A stretch of DNA of 64,000 nucleotides from Cupriavidus basilensis (GCF_008801925.2 NZ_CP062804.1:2604001-2668000), one strand, 5' to 3'; positions 8,205-17,281 are shown, numbered from the stretch's first letter. Notes: generated by a model from the sequence alone, not told the origin. Translations and numbers: made by a program.

Positions 8205-9668
8205 ATGAAGGGAGTCCGTATCTTGAGAGTCCTCGCCGATATGAGCCTTTCGCGGCAATTCCTGGTCACCAGCCTGCCCGTGGTGGTGCTCGTCGTGGTG
8301 GTGATCGGCACGCTGGTGGCGCGCGAGGTCAAGAATGGCGTGGTCAACCGTGTCGGCGGCGTGACCGGGCTCTACGTGGAGAGCTTCGTGGCCCCTCACG
8401 CCCAGACACTGCTCGCCGCCGACGACCTGACCGACCAGGACAGGCACGAACTCGGCAAGCTGCTCGACAATACCCCGCTGGGCGAACGCATCGTGGCATT
8501 CAAGGTGTGGCGCCCCGACGGCCGCATCCTCTACAGCCGCAGCCCCGAGACGGTCGGGCGCAAATTCCCGATCGAGGACGGCCTGCGGACCGCGCTCGAA
8601 GGCAGCGTGCAATCGAAGATCAGTCCGCTGGACAGCGACGAGAACGAGGTGGAAGCCGGCCGCTGGAAGCAGCTCATCGAGACCTACGTACCGATCCGCG
8701 GCAACGGCACGGGCAAGGTCATCGCCGTGGCCGAGTTCTACCAGCAGACCGACGAAGTGGAGCACGAAGCGCGGGTGGCCCAGCGTAATAGCTGGGGCGG
8801 CGTGGCCGGTACCGTGCTGGCGATGTACCTCTCGCTGTTCTGGCTCGTGCACCGTGGCAGTCGTACGATCGATCGTCAGCGCGAGGAACTGCGCAACAAG
8901 GTCACGCAGCTGTCTGGGCTGGTCCGGCAGAACGAAGCGCTGCACGATTGCGTCCGGCGCGCGGCGTTTCGCAGCACCACGGTCAACGAACGGCAGCTGC
9001 GCCAGATCTCGTCGGACCTGCACGATGGGCCAGGGCAGGACATGAGCCTGGCGCTCATGCAGATCGAGTCGCTGCTGCACGACCACGTGGGAGCGCGGCA
9101 CGTGGACTCCACGGCCGTCACGGCCCCGGTCGCCTCGGTCGCCGCTACCACACCTACGGCCTCTGCCACCATGGAGTCGGTGCGCGCCTCGCTCAAGTCC
9201 GCGCTGGCGGACCTGCGTGCGATCTGCGGCGGCCTTCGCCTGCCCGATATCGAACCGCTGACACTGGCCGAGGTGACCAATCGCGCCGTGCGCGATTACG
9301 AACGCAAGTCAGGGGCCACCGTCATCCAGGATATCGGCATCGCACAGGAGCAAGGCCCGCTGCCAGTGAAGATCGCCTTGTACCGGCTGTTGCAGGAATC
9401 GTTGTCCAACGGGCTGCGCCACGCGGGCGGCACCGGCCAGCGCGTGGAGATTCGCACGGAAAACGACAACCTCATCATCCGCGTCACGGACACGGGCTGC
9501 GGGTTCGATCCGGCCGTTGCCGCACTGAAAGGCGGCCAGGGCCTGGTTGGCATGCGCGAGCGCGCCGAACTGCTCGGCGGCGCATTCCAGGTCATCAGTT
9601 CGCCGCGGCAAGGCACGGTGATTCACGTGAGCCTGCCGCTCAACACACCGGAGATGCAAGATGGCTGA
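8205..9668 (+). CDS. sensor histidine kinase, NarX/DesK-type (HisKA_3)
   Basis: A 487-residue membrane kinase. A first membrane helix (about 20-42) and a second (about 205-222) flank a periplasmic sensor region of about 160 residues. A cytoplasmic linker follows, then a HisKA_3 dimerisation/phosphoacceptor helix with Asp-Leu-His-Asp-Gly-Pro-Gly (His near 273), an N-box (Ser-Leu-Ser-Asn-Gly) and a G-box (Asp-Thr-Gly-Cys-Gly-Phe). The C-terminal 'GLVGMRERAELLGG' motif is typical of this class. It overlaps the response-regulator gene by 8 bases, so the two form a two-component system. The signal is unknown. Confidence 0.92.
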   Translation: MKGVRILRVLADMSLSRQFLVTSLPVVVLVVVVIGTLVAREVKNGVVNRVGGVTGLYVESFVAPHAQTLLAADDLTDQDRHELGKLLDNTPLGERIVAFKVWRPDGRILYSRSPETVGRKFPIEDGLRTALEGSVQSKISPLDSDENEVEAGRWKQLIETYVPIRGNGTGKVIAVAEFYQQTDEVEHEARVAQRNSWGGVAGTVLAMYLSLFWLVHRGSRTIDRQREELRNKVTQLSGLVRQNEALHDCVRRAAFRSTTVNERQLRQISSDLHDGPGQDMSLALMQIESLLHDHVGARHVDSTAVTAPVASVAATTPTASATMESVRASLKSALADLRAICGGLRLPDIEPLTLAEVTNRAVRDYERKSGATVIQDIGIAQEQGPLPVKIALYRLLQESLSNGLRHAGGTGQRVEIRTENDNLIIRVTDTGCGFDPAVAALKGGQGLVGMRERAELLGGAFQVISSPRQGTVIHVSLPLNTPEMQDG

Positions 9669-10308
9669 CTTCGTGCAGGTTCTCGTCGTCGACGATCACC
9701 CGCTGTTCCGGCAGGGTGTGGTGCAGGCTCTCAACGGCTTTGACACGTTTCGCGTGGTCGGCGAAGCGTCGTCGGGGGAAGAAGCGCTGGCGATGAGCCG
9801 GGAGCTGCTGCCCGACCTGGTGCTGCTCGACGTCAGCATGCCAGGCTGGAGCGGGCTGGAAACGGCCGAGAGGATCGCCACGGCATGCCCCGCCAGCGTG
9901 ATCGTGCTGCTGACCGCTTCCGAGGACCATGACACGCTGCTTGCGGCGTTCAAGGCCGGAGTCCGTGCCTATGTGCTGAAGGGAATCTCCGCGCAGAAGC
10001 TGCACGCGGTGCTGCTCTCGGCGCTCAGCGGCGAGATCTATGTATCGCCGCCGCTGGCCACGGAAATCCTGGCCTCGCTGACGCGCGAACCCGCACCCGA
10101 CCCGCTGCAGGAGCTGACCGATCGCGAAAAGGAAGTCCTTGGCATGATCGGCCTCGGGCTGACCAACCGCGAGATCGGACAACGCATCTGCCTGTCGGAA
10201 AAAACCATCAAGCACTACGTGACGAACATCCTGCAGAAGCTGCAGGTACGCAGCCGCGTGGAGGCCGCGCTGCTGTCCCAGCGCGAGCGGCACGCCGTGC
10301 AACGCTAG
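9661..10308 (+). CDS. response regulator, NarL/LuxR family
   Basis: A 215-residue regulator: receiver domain (residues 4-120) with the acidic pair in 'VDDHPLF', phospho-acceptor Asp57 in 'LLLDVSMPG', a conserved Thr in 'LLTAS' and Lys in 'YVLKG'. A LuxR-type HTH follows at about 148-205 ('LTDREKEVLGMIGLGLTNREIG'-like). It is the partner of the upstream kinase (8-base overlap). Targets cannot be told from the sequence; neighbouring envelope lipoproteins are candidates by proximity only. Confidence 0.93.
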   Translation: MADFVQVLVVDDHPLFRQGVVQALNGFDTFRVVGEASSGEEALAMSRELLPDLVLLDVSMPGWSGLETAERIATACPASVIVLLTASEDHDTLLAAFKAGVRAYVLKGISAQKLHAVLLSALSGEIYVSPPLATEILASLTREPAPDPLQELTDREKEVLGMIGLGLTNREIGQRICLSEKTIKHYVTNILQKLQVRSRVEAALLSQRERHAVQR

Positions 10309-10337
10309 GTTCGCTCCCCACACACCCTCGTTGCATC

Positions 10338-10355
10338 GGGCGCCGCACGGCGCCC
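10338..10355 (+). terminator. GC-rich hairpin after the two-component pair
   Basis: GGGCGCC/GGCGCCC stem with a 4-base loop, 30 bases after the response-regulator stop. No T tract follows, so it is a weak or Rho-assisted terminator at best. Confidence 0.4.
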
Positions 10356-10427
10356 GTTCGCGCTTCTGGCGGCGCAATCTGGTGCGGTCTTCCGCTGGCG
10401 CGCTTCCGATCTCGCATCGTACGATCC

Positions 10428-10443
10428 CTGTATAAACATACAG
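10428..10443. promoter_or_regulatory. LexA-type SOS box (CTGT-N8-ACAG)
   Basis: The palindrome CTGTATAAACATACAG matches the LexA consensus CTGT(N8)ACAG of enterobacteria and many betaproteobacteria. No DNA-damage gene follows directly. The next convincing start is at 10822, nearly 400 bases away. Confidence 0.55.
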
Positions 10444-10821
10444 TCCGTCGCAATGCGACGCGGCGCTATAACGATATCTCAAAGAACGAGATTGACGACT
10501 TATCGATAAGCGATACACACCGCCAGGATCATGTCATTCCGTTGCCGTCTGACCCAGGCCCTGTTCGAAGGCAAACGTGTTCCGCAGTTCGTCAACTTCC
10601 GGTCCGGCTGGCCGCAAGGCGTGTGTCTTGATGTGCGAGGCGGGAGTACGCTTGGCCGGGCCGCGGGAATCGAGGTGGCCATTTGCATCTCCCCAGCCCC
10701 CCATTGGTTGGGTTATCGATTTTCCCGGACTTATTGCATAAAGAGCTAGAATTGCGATGCTTTAGATTTCGAGTCAGAAATCCATCGCACTAAAAATTAA
10801 CAATAAGATTGAAGGGAAATA

Positions 10822-11829
10822 ATGAAAACGATGAGTAAGTTTTTTGCCAGCCTCCTGCTGGCAGGGTCTCTTGCCGCCTGCGGCGGCGGCGGCAGTGACG
10901 ACGGTGGCGGCAGCTCGCTGAGCATCAATGCCACGGGCAGCGCGCCACAAGCGACGAGCGTCGGGACAGGCCAGACCGCGTCCATCAATGTCAAGTCGGG
11001 CGACTTCATCACGCTGCAGGCGGCCGAGCCGGTCAAGTGGCAAGCCGTGATTACCAGCACCAAGACGACGGTTACCAACCAGACGCTGACGGACACGGTA
11101 TGGTCCGGCAACCTGATCAGCCCAGACGGTGACAACATCGTTCTGACGGCCGCACTCGCCAGCAATCCGAACAAGGTATTTACGCTGAAGCTGGCGGTTG
11201 CCGCATCGACGCGTTATTCGGCGATTACGCCAACGGTCGGCGAGGTAACGACGTTCAAGGAAACCTCGGTAACGATCGGTGGCACCAGCAACGTCAGAAA
11301 CATTGCCTACACGACTTCGGCCGTCAACAACGGCGTGTTCACCATCAATGCCGTGAATCTGGCCGACAACTCGGCTTTCCGCAACTACACGCAAGATGGC
11401 GATCGCAATCGTCTGACCCAGACCAACCCGGCGACCAACAACGTCTGCACGTATACGCCCAAGCGTGACCTGTACAATTTCCCGCTGTATGTGGGCAAGA
11501 CGTGGAACAGCACGTGGCAATACGCTTGCCTGGTGGGCGGCGTACCTGGTTATCATGAAAACGCCAGCGTGGTGGGCAATGTGGAAGGTATCGAGTCCGT
11601 TACGACGGCTGCCGGTACGTTCAATGCACTGCGTATCAGCTATGTGATCTCGTACGCCAACTTGAACGATCCGGCTGGCTTCACGACCTATAACGAAACC
11701 ATCAAGACATGGTGGTCGACGGAGCTGGGTCGTATTGTGAAGTGGCAAGATACCTATGGCTATCCGACCGGCTTCTCGGATCCGACTTACCTGAGGACAT
11801 ACACGCAGGAACTGACCAGCGTGAAGTAA
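10822..11829 (+). CDS. outer-membrane/periplasmic lipoprotein of unknown function
   Basis: A 335-residue lipoprotein: signal peptide with lipobox Leu-Ala-Ala-Cys (about residue 20), a Gly/Ser/Asp linker, then a beta-rich body with many Thr, Asn and Ser residues. Two cysteines ('NNVCTY' and 'QYACLV') may form a disulphide. Aromatic-rich segments ('KTWNSTWQY', 'KTWWSTELGRIVKWQDT') near the C-terminus resemble those of surface lipoproteins. An AAGGGAAAT Shine-Dalgarno precedes the ATG. It is monocistronic: a strong terminator follows and the leader is long. No family recognised. Confidence 0.8.
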   Translation: MKTMSKFFASLLLAGSLAACGGGGSDDGGGSSLSINATGSAPQATSVGTGQTASINVKSGDFITLQAAEPVKWQAVITSTKTTVTNQTLTDTVWSGNLISPDGDNIVLTAALASNPNKVFTLKLAVAASTRYSAITPTVGEVTTFKETSVTIGGTSNVRNIAYTTSAVNNGVFTINAVNLADNSAFRNYTQDGDRNRLTQTNPATNNVCTYTPKRDLYNFPLYVGKTWNSTWQYACLVGGVPGYHENASVVGNVEGIESVTTAAGTFNALRISYVISYANLNDPAGFTTYNETIKTWWSTELGRIVKWQDTYGYPTGFSDPTYLRTYTQELTSVK

Positions 11830-11857
11830 CAGAGCGAGCTGGCCATTCGGATTGTTG

Positions 11858-11890
11858 ACAAAGGTCACCCTGGTACAGGGTGGCCTTTGT
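11858..11890 (+). terminator. rho-independent terminator
   Basis: A 15-base arm ACAAAGG-CACCCTG (one mismatch) pairs with CAGGGTG-CCTTTGT around a 3-base GTA loop, 29 bases after the lipoprotein stop. A/T-rich ends allow bidirectional use. Confidence 0.8.
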
Positions 11891-11994
11891 TCATCATGGC
11901 GTGATGCTAAAGACGCCAATGCCTACCAAAGCGGACGGTTGCGCTACGTTGCCGGTTCCATACAACGGTGCCCATTCCGCCCAGGATATTTACT

Positions 11995-12300
11995 ATGCAG
12001 GACGGAGGCGTGCGCAAGTACGACAGCGTCTTTGCCAACGATCTCAGCGAGGCCTATCGACACGACTTGAACGCCTTGTGCCGCCGTTGCCTGACGGAGG
12101 TAAATGAGATTCCCCAAGCGGAGTTTTCGCGACAGGAACTCCTGAGCGTCGAAATCTTCCGGCGGCGGTTGAGCGAGTGTATCGAGCAAGAGCGCTATCG
12201 CTGGTATCTGATGCCGATCAATCCAGCCGGTGGCTGGTCTGCGGCATTTCCGGTGATCGGCTCTGGCAGGGGCAGCCACCCGTTCAAGACTGTGCGCAAT
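11995..12300 (+). pseudogene. N-terminal fragment of a DUF885 protein
   Basis: About 100 codons resemble the N-terminal region of DUF885 proteins: an 'RKYD' strand, helical segments, then the conserved 'LMPIN...GG...FP' and 'HPFKTV' motifs. DUF885 proteins are normally about 550-600 residues, so only the first fifth remains. The frame does not stop but runs straight into the signal peptide of the next gene, joined at 'KTVRN', so the join looks like an illegitimate deletion. An AGGA lies 8 bases before the ATG at 11995. It could still be translated as a chimera with the following lipoprotein. Confidence 0.6.
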
Positions 12301-12723
12301 CTTCTACTCGCGGTTGCCCTTGGTGGACTTGTCGCCTGCGGAGACGGCAAGCCATCTGAATCCGACACAAAGAAAGCAGTCGCAGCCAAGTTTGATGGCT
12401 GCAAATCCATCAGCCTGTCGGATTTCAAGCAGATCGGTGATGCTGCTCAAGGCAACAACGTCAGCCTTTACTTCGTTCAGGCAACGTACGAACTAAGTTT
12501 GAGGCTGGACAAGGACCAGATCGATCGCTTGAAGGACTCAAATCAGATGATCAACGTGCGAAATGACATCAAGCGTGACTGCCCGCAGGTTCCGGATGAC
12601 AAGATCTACATCCTGGTGACTAAGGGAGCGGATGGTAGTGGGAAGAACGCGGTGACATTCGACCACCAGAACATGTGGCTTGTCAGGACCGACAACGGGT
12701 GGCAATTGAGAGACGGTCTCTGA
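12292..12723 (+). CDS. small lipoprotein, in frame with an upstream DUF885 fragment
   Basis: From a GTG at 12292 the sequence reads as a 143-residue lipoprotein: hydrophobic signal peptide, Val-Ala-Cys lipobox at about residue 17, then a soluble domain with two further cysteines ('FDGCKS', 'RDCPQV') and a 'WLVRTDNGWQL' end. I do not recognise the family. No clear Shine-Dalgarno precedes the GTG, so it may now be made only as part of the chimera starting at 11995, in which case its signal peptide would be internal and probably useless. Confidence 0.55.
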   Translation: MRNLLLAVALGGLVACGDGKPSESDTKKAVAAKFDGCKSISLSDFKQIGDAAQGNNVSLYFVQATYELSLRLDKDQIDRLKDSNQMINVRNDIKRDCPQVPDDKIYILVTKGADGSGKNAVTFDHQNMWLVRTDNGWQLRDGL

Positions 12724-12795
12724 GGCAAACTTCGAGGCGTGATCATCGCGGTAGTATTGCAAGACCTAGACAAGGCGCGGTTTCGCGGAGCCAAG

Positions 12796-13934
12796 ATGAC
12801 GTCGCCCCTGCCCCCTGTTTTCCTGCTGGACGCTCTCCTGCGTGGCATGCTGCTGGCGCTGCTGGCCTTGCTTGCCTGGGCGTTCGGACGTGACCGGCCG
12901 GCCCTGCCGGCCGTGCGGACGGGCGTGGCACTGGCCGTTGGACTGGCCGTGCAGACGGCAGGGGCGATGCCGTGGTTCGAGCAAGCGGCGCCACGGCTGC
13001 TCCAGGCGCCAATCGTTGCCGTATCGGTGGGCAATGCCGTGATGTTCTGGATCTTCGTGCAGGCGTTGTTCGACGACGCCTTTGGCTTCAGGCCGGTTCA
13101 CACGCTTGCGTGGGGCGCAACCGCCGGGCTCGGCGGGCTGAACTGCGCGGTGCTCGCGCACAGCGGCACGGCAATCGCACTATTCACGATGGGCTTGCAG
13201 CGCGCGGTGCCGCTGCTGTTCGCCCTGTTGACCGTGCAAGCGGCGGTGGCGGGCTGGCGTGTCGATCTGGTTGAAGGCCGTCGGCGCTTGCGTGGCTTCA
13301 TCGTGGTCGCCGGCGTCGCCTATACGCTGCTGCAACTCGCCGCGCGGCTTGCCTCTAGTGGCGGCCGACTATCGGCGGCGGGCGCCACGCTCGATACGGC
13401 GATGCTGCTGTGCATTGTTGCGCCGCTGGCATTCTCGATGCTGCGTATGACCCGCTCGGAACTGTTCCCTTCACCCCGCCCGACACCCGCCCCTGTCCTG
13501 CCCGCTCCGATTTGCCTGCCCCGCCCGTTCATGCCGGGGGTGCAGTGGTAGACACCGCGCAGCCGTGCGTCGCGGATGAGCACGAGCAGGCGCTGGTGGA
13601 CGCCCTGCTGCGCCTGATGTCCGACGAACGCGCCTATCGCCGGGAAAATCTTAGCATCGCAAGCCTGGCTGCCCAGCTCGCCGTACCAGAATACCGGCTA
13701 CGGCGCTTGATCAACCAGCGTTTGGGGCACCGCAATTTCAATGCCTTCGTCAACGGATTCCGGCTGGAGGAAGCACGCGCCGCGCTCAGCGATCCAGCAT
13801 GCCGCACGCTACCGGTCTTGACGATTGCCCTGGAGGCTGGCTTCCAGTCGATCGGCCCATTCAATCGCGCCTTCAAGGCGGCCACGGGCTCCACGCCCAC
13901 CGAATTTCGCAGAGAAAAGCTGGCCGATTTCTGA
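12796..13934 (+). pseudogene. membrane-anchored AraC-family regulator, frameshifted
   Basis: The first part (12796-about 13500) encodes a hydrophobic domain with about six or seven membrane helices. The second, in another frame (about 13500-13934), encodes an AraC-type HTH with two helix-turn-helix units ('LSIASLAAQLAVPEYRLRRLI' region and 'LTIALEAGFQSIGPFNRAFK' region). Together they match the usual membrane-plus-AraC architecture of about 380 residues. The frame changes in a C-rich stretch around 13470-13545, consistent with a one-base loss. Intact relatives sense envelope or extracellular signals. As written, the DNA-binding half is not fused to the sensor. A sequencing error in the C-run is possible. 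Confidence 0.72.
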
Positions 13935-14044
13935 AATCGGCTAGCCGGAAGCCTTCACCGTTCACTTTCGGCGAGACGCAAGGTGTGCCGCCGCACATGC
14001 TTCAGACACCGGGGGATGGTCCCCTGCCAATGACGAGGGTTCCG

Positions 14045-15067
14045 ATGCGCATGTTTCGTTGGGTCAGCCTGGCGCTGGCATTGCTGTGTGGTGTTGCTCG
14101 CGCCTCGATGGGCTTGAGCGAGTTGCCGGCCACCACCGAAGACGGTCCGGTAACCGTGTATTACCCATCGAGCGACGCGAGCCAACCCGTGCGGCGGGGA
14201 CGATTCATGCTGGACGTGGCGGCGGAAGGCCGCGCCGTGCCGGGCAACGGGAGGCTGGTTGTCATCTCGCACGGATCGGGCGGCTCGCCCTGGGTGCATG
14301 CCGACCTGGCACGAGACCTGGTGGAGGCCGGATTCATCGTTGCCATGCCGCAGCACCGGGCGGACAACTACCTGGATGGCAGCGACCCCGGCCCCGACAG
14401 CTAGACGATCCGGCCCGCGGAGGTGTCGCGCGCGATCGACGCGATGGGACGCGACTCGCGTTTCGCCCCCATGCTCCGACTCGACAAGGTGGGCGTGTTC
14501 GGCATGTCCGCAGGTGGTCACACCGCGCTCAGCCTGGCCGGTGGTCGCTGGTCGCCGGCCCGCTTCATGCAGCATTGCGACGAGCATATCGCGGAAGATT
14601 TCCAGTCCTGCGTCGGATTGATCACAAGATTGACCGGCGGCCTGCTGGACGGGCCGAAAAAGTGGGTGGCCCTGCGTGTGATCCACCACCGCTTCAATGA
14701 CGATATCCCGCGCACCGCGGCCGACCCCCGTATTGCCGCAGCGGTAGCCGGTGTGCCTGCCGCAGCCGATTTCGACATGAGCTCGCTGGCCCGGCCAGCG
14801 GTGCCGCTTGGCCTGGTGACGGCCGAGCAGGATCGCTGGCTGATCCCGCGCTTCCACGCAGACCGCGTGCTCGCGGCCTGCCAGACCTGCGAGCATATCG
14901 CTGACCTGCCCGCGGGCGGGCATGGCGCGCTGTTATCGCCGCACCCACCTGGCCTCGATGGGCTTGTGGGAGAGCTGCTCAATGATCCGCCGGGATTTGA
15001 CCGCGCCGACGTCACCGAGGCCAACCGCAAGATTGCCGTGTTCTTCGAGAGGCACTTGCTACCTTGA
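14045..15067 (+). pseudogene. secreted alpha/beta hydrolase (dienelactone-hydrolase-like) with in-frame amber stop
   Basis: A 340-codon frame with signal peptide and the hydrolase pattern: 'VISHGSGG' oxyanion region, nucleophile elbow Gly-Met-Ser-Ala-Gly-Gly (about residue 152), acid in 'TAEQD' and a histidine in 'GGHGALL'. Codon 120 (14402-14404) is TAG in the middle of the domain, with the same frame open on both sides. A Trp TGG changed to TAG would explain it. I chose the ATG at 14045 with AGGG 6 bases upstream; an ATG at 14030 is also in frame. It probably yields a truncated inactive product unless suppressed. Confidence 0.75.
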
Positions 15068-15483
15068 TCATTTACGGGCGTAGGAACTGTCGAGGGGCCA
15101 CAGCGGCGCGGATGCGAGTCTTCAGTACGTCCCCGGCGATCTCAACGCGGCTTTGACGGGCTTCGCAATGTCAGCACGGGTTGCGCGCAGGCTTGGCATG
15201 TGAGTGTGCCACCGCGCGTTACTGGCAGGCGTCGAACAAGCCTCGATGGAGGAACCCGCGGAGTGCTCCGAGGCGGTCGGCGTGTTGGGGGCTATGGCGA
15301 TTGATCGGCCGGGATGCCCAGCGGGGCTGGGGGATGCACAGTCAAACGGGATGCTGGATAGAGCCTGGTGCGGTGACGAGGCAGTCCAGTCGCGCGATCG
15401 TGAGGATGAAGCGGACGTGCGAGGGGCTGCGCGAAGCGCGCAACTATCAAAGCCTGCTGCCCCGCAACGCCTTAACGCCGGCG
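15068..15483. other. 416-base stretch without a recognisable gene
   Basis: Several frames are open but overlap on both strands, and none shows a known motif or plausible start. It may be decayed coding sequence. Confidence 0.3.
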
Positions 15484-16116
15484 TCAACTTTCCGGCGCCG
15501 CGTTTCCATGACGCGGTTGGAGCACCAAGTCGGCCGCCTCCTCAGCATCTTTGAGGAGCGTCTTGCGCGGCGTGCCTAACTGCGCACGCATGGTCAGCCC
15601 ACGCGCTAGATCCGTGACTTGGGTTGCGCGCGCGGCTACGGGAAAGTCAGATGGGATTTCTCCCGCGCTGATCCCGTCCCGGAAACGGCGCTCCACCAGC
15701 GCCGCGCCGCCCGCGACCGAGCTCTGCAGAAACCGCTGAACCTCAGCGTCGTTCACAAGCGGGGCGACGCACACCAGAAGGCAGCCCCGGGCCGACCCTT
15801 TCTCGGTCGCACTTTCAACGGCGTACCGCAGAAAGCCCTCGATCGAGTCGCGCAGACTCTGTGGCGAGAGGAGTGCCTTCGCGGCTGACTCGCCCTTCCG
15901 TTCTGCGTACGCCTTAAGGACGCGCAAGAATATCGCCCGCTTGTCCCCAAAGACGGCATACAGGCTCGGCCGTCCCACACCCATCCCGGCGACGAGATCG
16001 TCAATCGTCACTCCGTCGTAGCCTTTCGACCAGAACACCTGAGTTGCCTTTTCCAGCGCCCCCGTCTCGTCGAAGCTGCGCGGCCGGCCCCGCGACCTGG
16101 CGGTATTTTGAATCAT
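15484..16116 (-). CDS. TetR/AcrR-family regulator
   Basis: A 210-residue regulator with an N-terminal TetR HTH (about residues 18-64: 'ATQVFWSKGYDGVTIDDLV' then 'GRPSLYAVFGDK'). The effector domain contains 'GCLLVCVA', typical of the subgroup that controls neighbouring SDR or redox genes. The start is the ATG at 16116, with GGAG 10 bases upstream. It is divergent from the SDR gene at 16238; the shared region holds a perfect inverted repeat over its own start and a promoter facing the SDR, so autoregulation and control of the SDR are likely. Confidence 0.88.
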   Translation of the reverse strand: MIQNTARSRGRPRSFDETGALEKATQVFWSKGYDGVTIDDLVAGMGVGRPSLYAVFGDKRAIFLRVLKAYAERKGESAAKALLSPQSLRDSIEGFLRYAVESATEKGSARGCLLVCVAPLVNDAEVQRFLQSSVAGGAALVERRFRDGISAGEIPSDFPVAARATQVTDLARGLTMRAQLGTPRKTLLKDAEEAADLVLQPRHGNAAPES

Positions 16117-16127
16117 TTGGTTCAAAA
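16106..16127. promoter_or_regulatory. probable TetR operator (inverted repeat)
   Basis: TTTTGAA-N8-TTCAAAA, a perfect 7-base inverted repeat that includes the TetR start codon and lies just upstream of the -35 of the divergent promoter. Position and symmetry suit a TetR-type operator. Confidence 0.55.
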
Positions 16128-16131
16128 CTCC

Positions 16132-16159
16132 TTGACAACGTTTATCCCACGAATATATA
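16132..16159 (+). promoter_or_regulatory. sigma70-type promoter for the SDR gene
   Basis: TTGACA (16132-16137) and TATATA (16154-16159) are separated by 16 bases, about 80 bases upstream of the SDR start. Confidence 0.6.
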
Positions 16160-16237
16160 ACCGAATAGTTCGAAATTAGCAAGCCGTCCGCGGCCTCGCG
16201 TGGCCTCGCGACTCCACCTTCCCCCTTCATCACTGAG

Positions 16238-17218
16238 ATGTCCATGGAACATTCGATCGCTCTCGTCACCGGCGCCACCTCCGGGCTTGGTCATGCAGCA
16301 GCCCGCATTCTTGCCGGAGAGGGCTGGCGCGAGATCATCGTCACCGGGCGCAGCCTGGTCCGGATCCAGGAAACTGCCGCTCAGCTCGCGGCGGAAGCCG
16401 AAAGACAGGTCTTCACGCCGCTGGAGTTGGAGTTGGACACGCCGTCCAGCGTTCAGTCCGCCCTCGCCGACCTCGTCAAGCGAGGTCGGCCGATCGATTT
16501 CCTGCTGCTCAATGCCGGGATGGTTCCAGGTAATAAGCGCGTGCTCACCGCTGCGGGCGTCGAGGCTTCTCAGGCCCCGCTAATCGGCCATCATCAATTG
16601 ACCGTCGGGTTGCTCCGCGCCAACCTGCTGAGCCCCAACGCGCGGATCGTTATCGCCAGCGCGGAACCTGCCCGAGGGGGCGTACCCCTGTTCAGATACA
16701 CCTACGTGGAGGCACTCGCTGCCAAATACCACCAGGGCGACCTGACCGCTGCTATGGAAGCCCTGCTGCGCAATGGGCCGAACGTGAAGTACGTGCCCAA
16801 CAACGCGTATGCCGACGCGAAGCTCATTATCGCTTGGTGGGTCGCGGCCCTGGCGCGCCGGCTTCCCTCCGGCATGGCCGTGTACGCTGTCTCGCCCGGT
16901 GCGGCGACCGGCACCAAGGTGGCGCGAAACGCTGGCCCGGCGTTGAAGTATCTGTTTATCCCGATCGCTAACCTCATTCCCGGCATGAATCAGACGCCGG
17001 AGACAGCGGCCCGTCGGTACCTCCAGGCGTCGGAGTTCGGAACCGACGTCTCAGGCCAATTCTTCGCCTCGGCTCAAGGGAAGTTCACAGGCCCGATTGA
17101 GGCGCAGCGCCACCCACACATCCACGATGGCGCTAACCAAGAAGCCGCGTGGCAGGCCGTCGTCAACGTCTCTGGAATCGGCTGGTCATATCCAGTGTCT
17201 TCTAGCGCGGCGTCTTGA
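16238..17218 (+). CDS. short-chain dehydrogenase/reductase
   Basis: A 326-residue SDR: Rossmann nucleotide-binding motif Thr-Gly-Ala-Thr-Ser-Gly-Leu-Gly (residues 11-18), 'LLLNAGM' (the NAG motif), and an active-site region in which 'YADAKL' supplies the Tyr-x-x-x-Lys pair (Tyr near 189). 'SPGAATGT' follows the catalytic strand. It is longer than classical SDRs and resembles the protochlorophyllide-reductase/retinol-dehydrogenase-like subgroup. Substrate unknown. It is driven by the promoter facing it and probably controlled by the divergent TetR. Confidence 0.85.
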   Translation: MSMEHSIALVTGATSGLGHAAARILAGEGWREIIVTGRSLVRIQETAAQLAAEAERQVFTPLELELDTPSSVQSALADLVKRGRPIDFLLLNAGMVPGNKRVLTAAGVEASQAPLIGHHQLTVGLLRANLLSPNARIVIASAEPARGGVPLFRYTYVEALAAKYHQGDLTAAMEALLRNGPNVKYVPNNAYADAKLIIAWWVAALARRLPSGMAVYAVSPGAATGTKVARNAGPALKYLFIPIANLIPGMNQTPETAARRYLQASEFGTDVSGQFFASAQGKFTGPIEAQRHPHIHDGANQEAAWQAVVNVSGIGWSYPVSSSAAS

Positions 17219-17281
17219 AGCGACGCCGGTCGCGGCAAAATGGTCGCAGTGACCACAATCGACAGGCGATTGCGGAGCTAC

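Larger units (their letters stand above)
10309..10821. other. 513-base intergenic region
   Basis: It contains the hairpin at 10338, the LexA-type box at 10428, a 12-base palindrome CTTATCGATAAG at 10499-10510, and an AT-rich stretch before the next gene with TTGCAT (10734) as a weak -35 candidate. A 72-codon frame starting at 10531 has no recognisable features and was not called. Confidence 0.4.

Noticed and set aside
10531..10749. A 72-codon plus-strand frame downstream of the LexA-type box
   Set aside because: Checked as a possible SOS small protein; no Shine-Dalgarno, no family, cysteine and proline distribution looks random.
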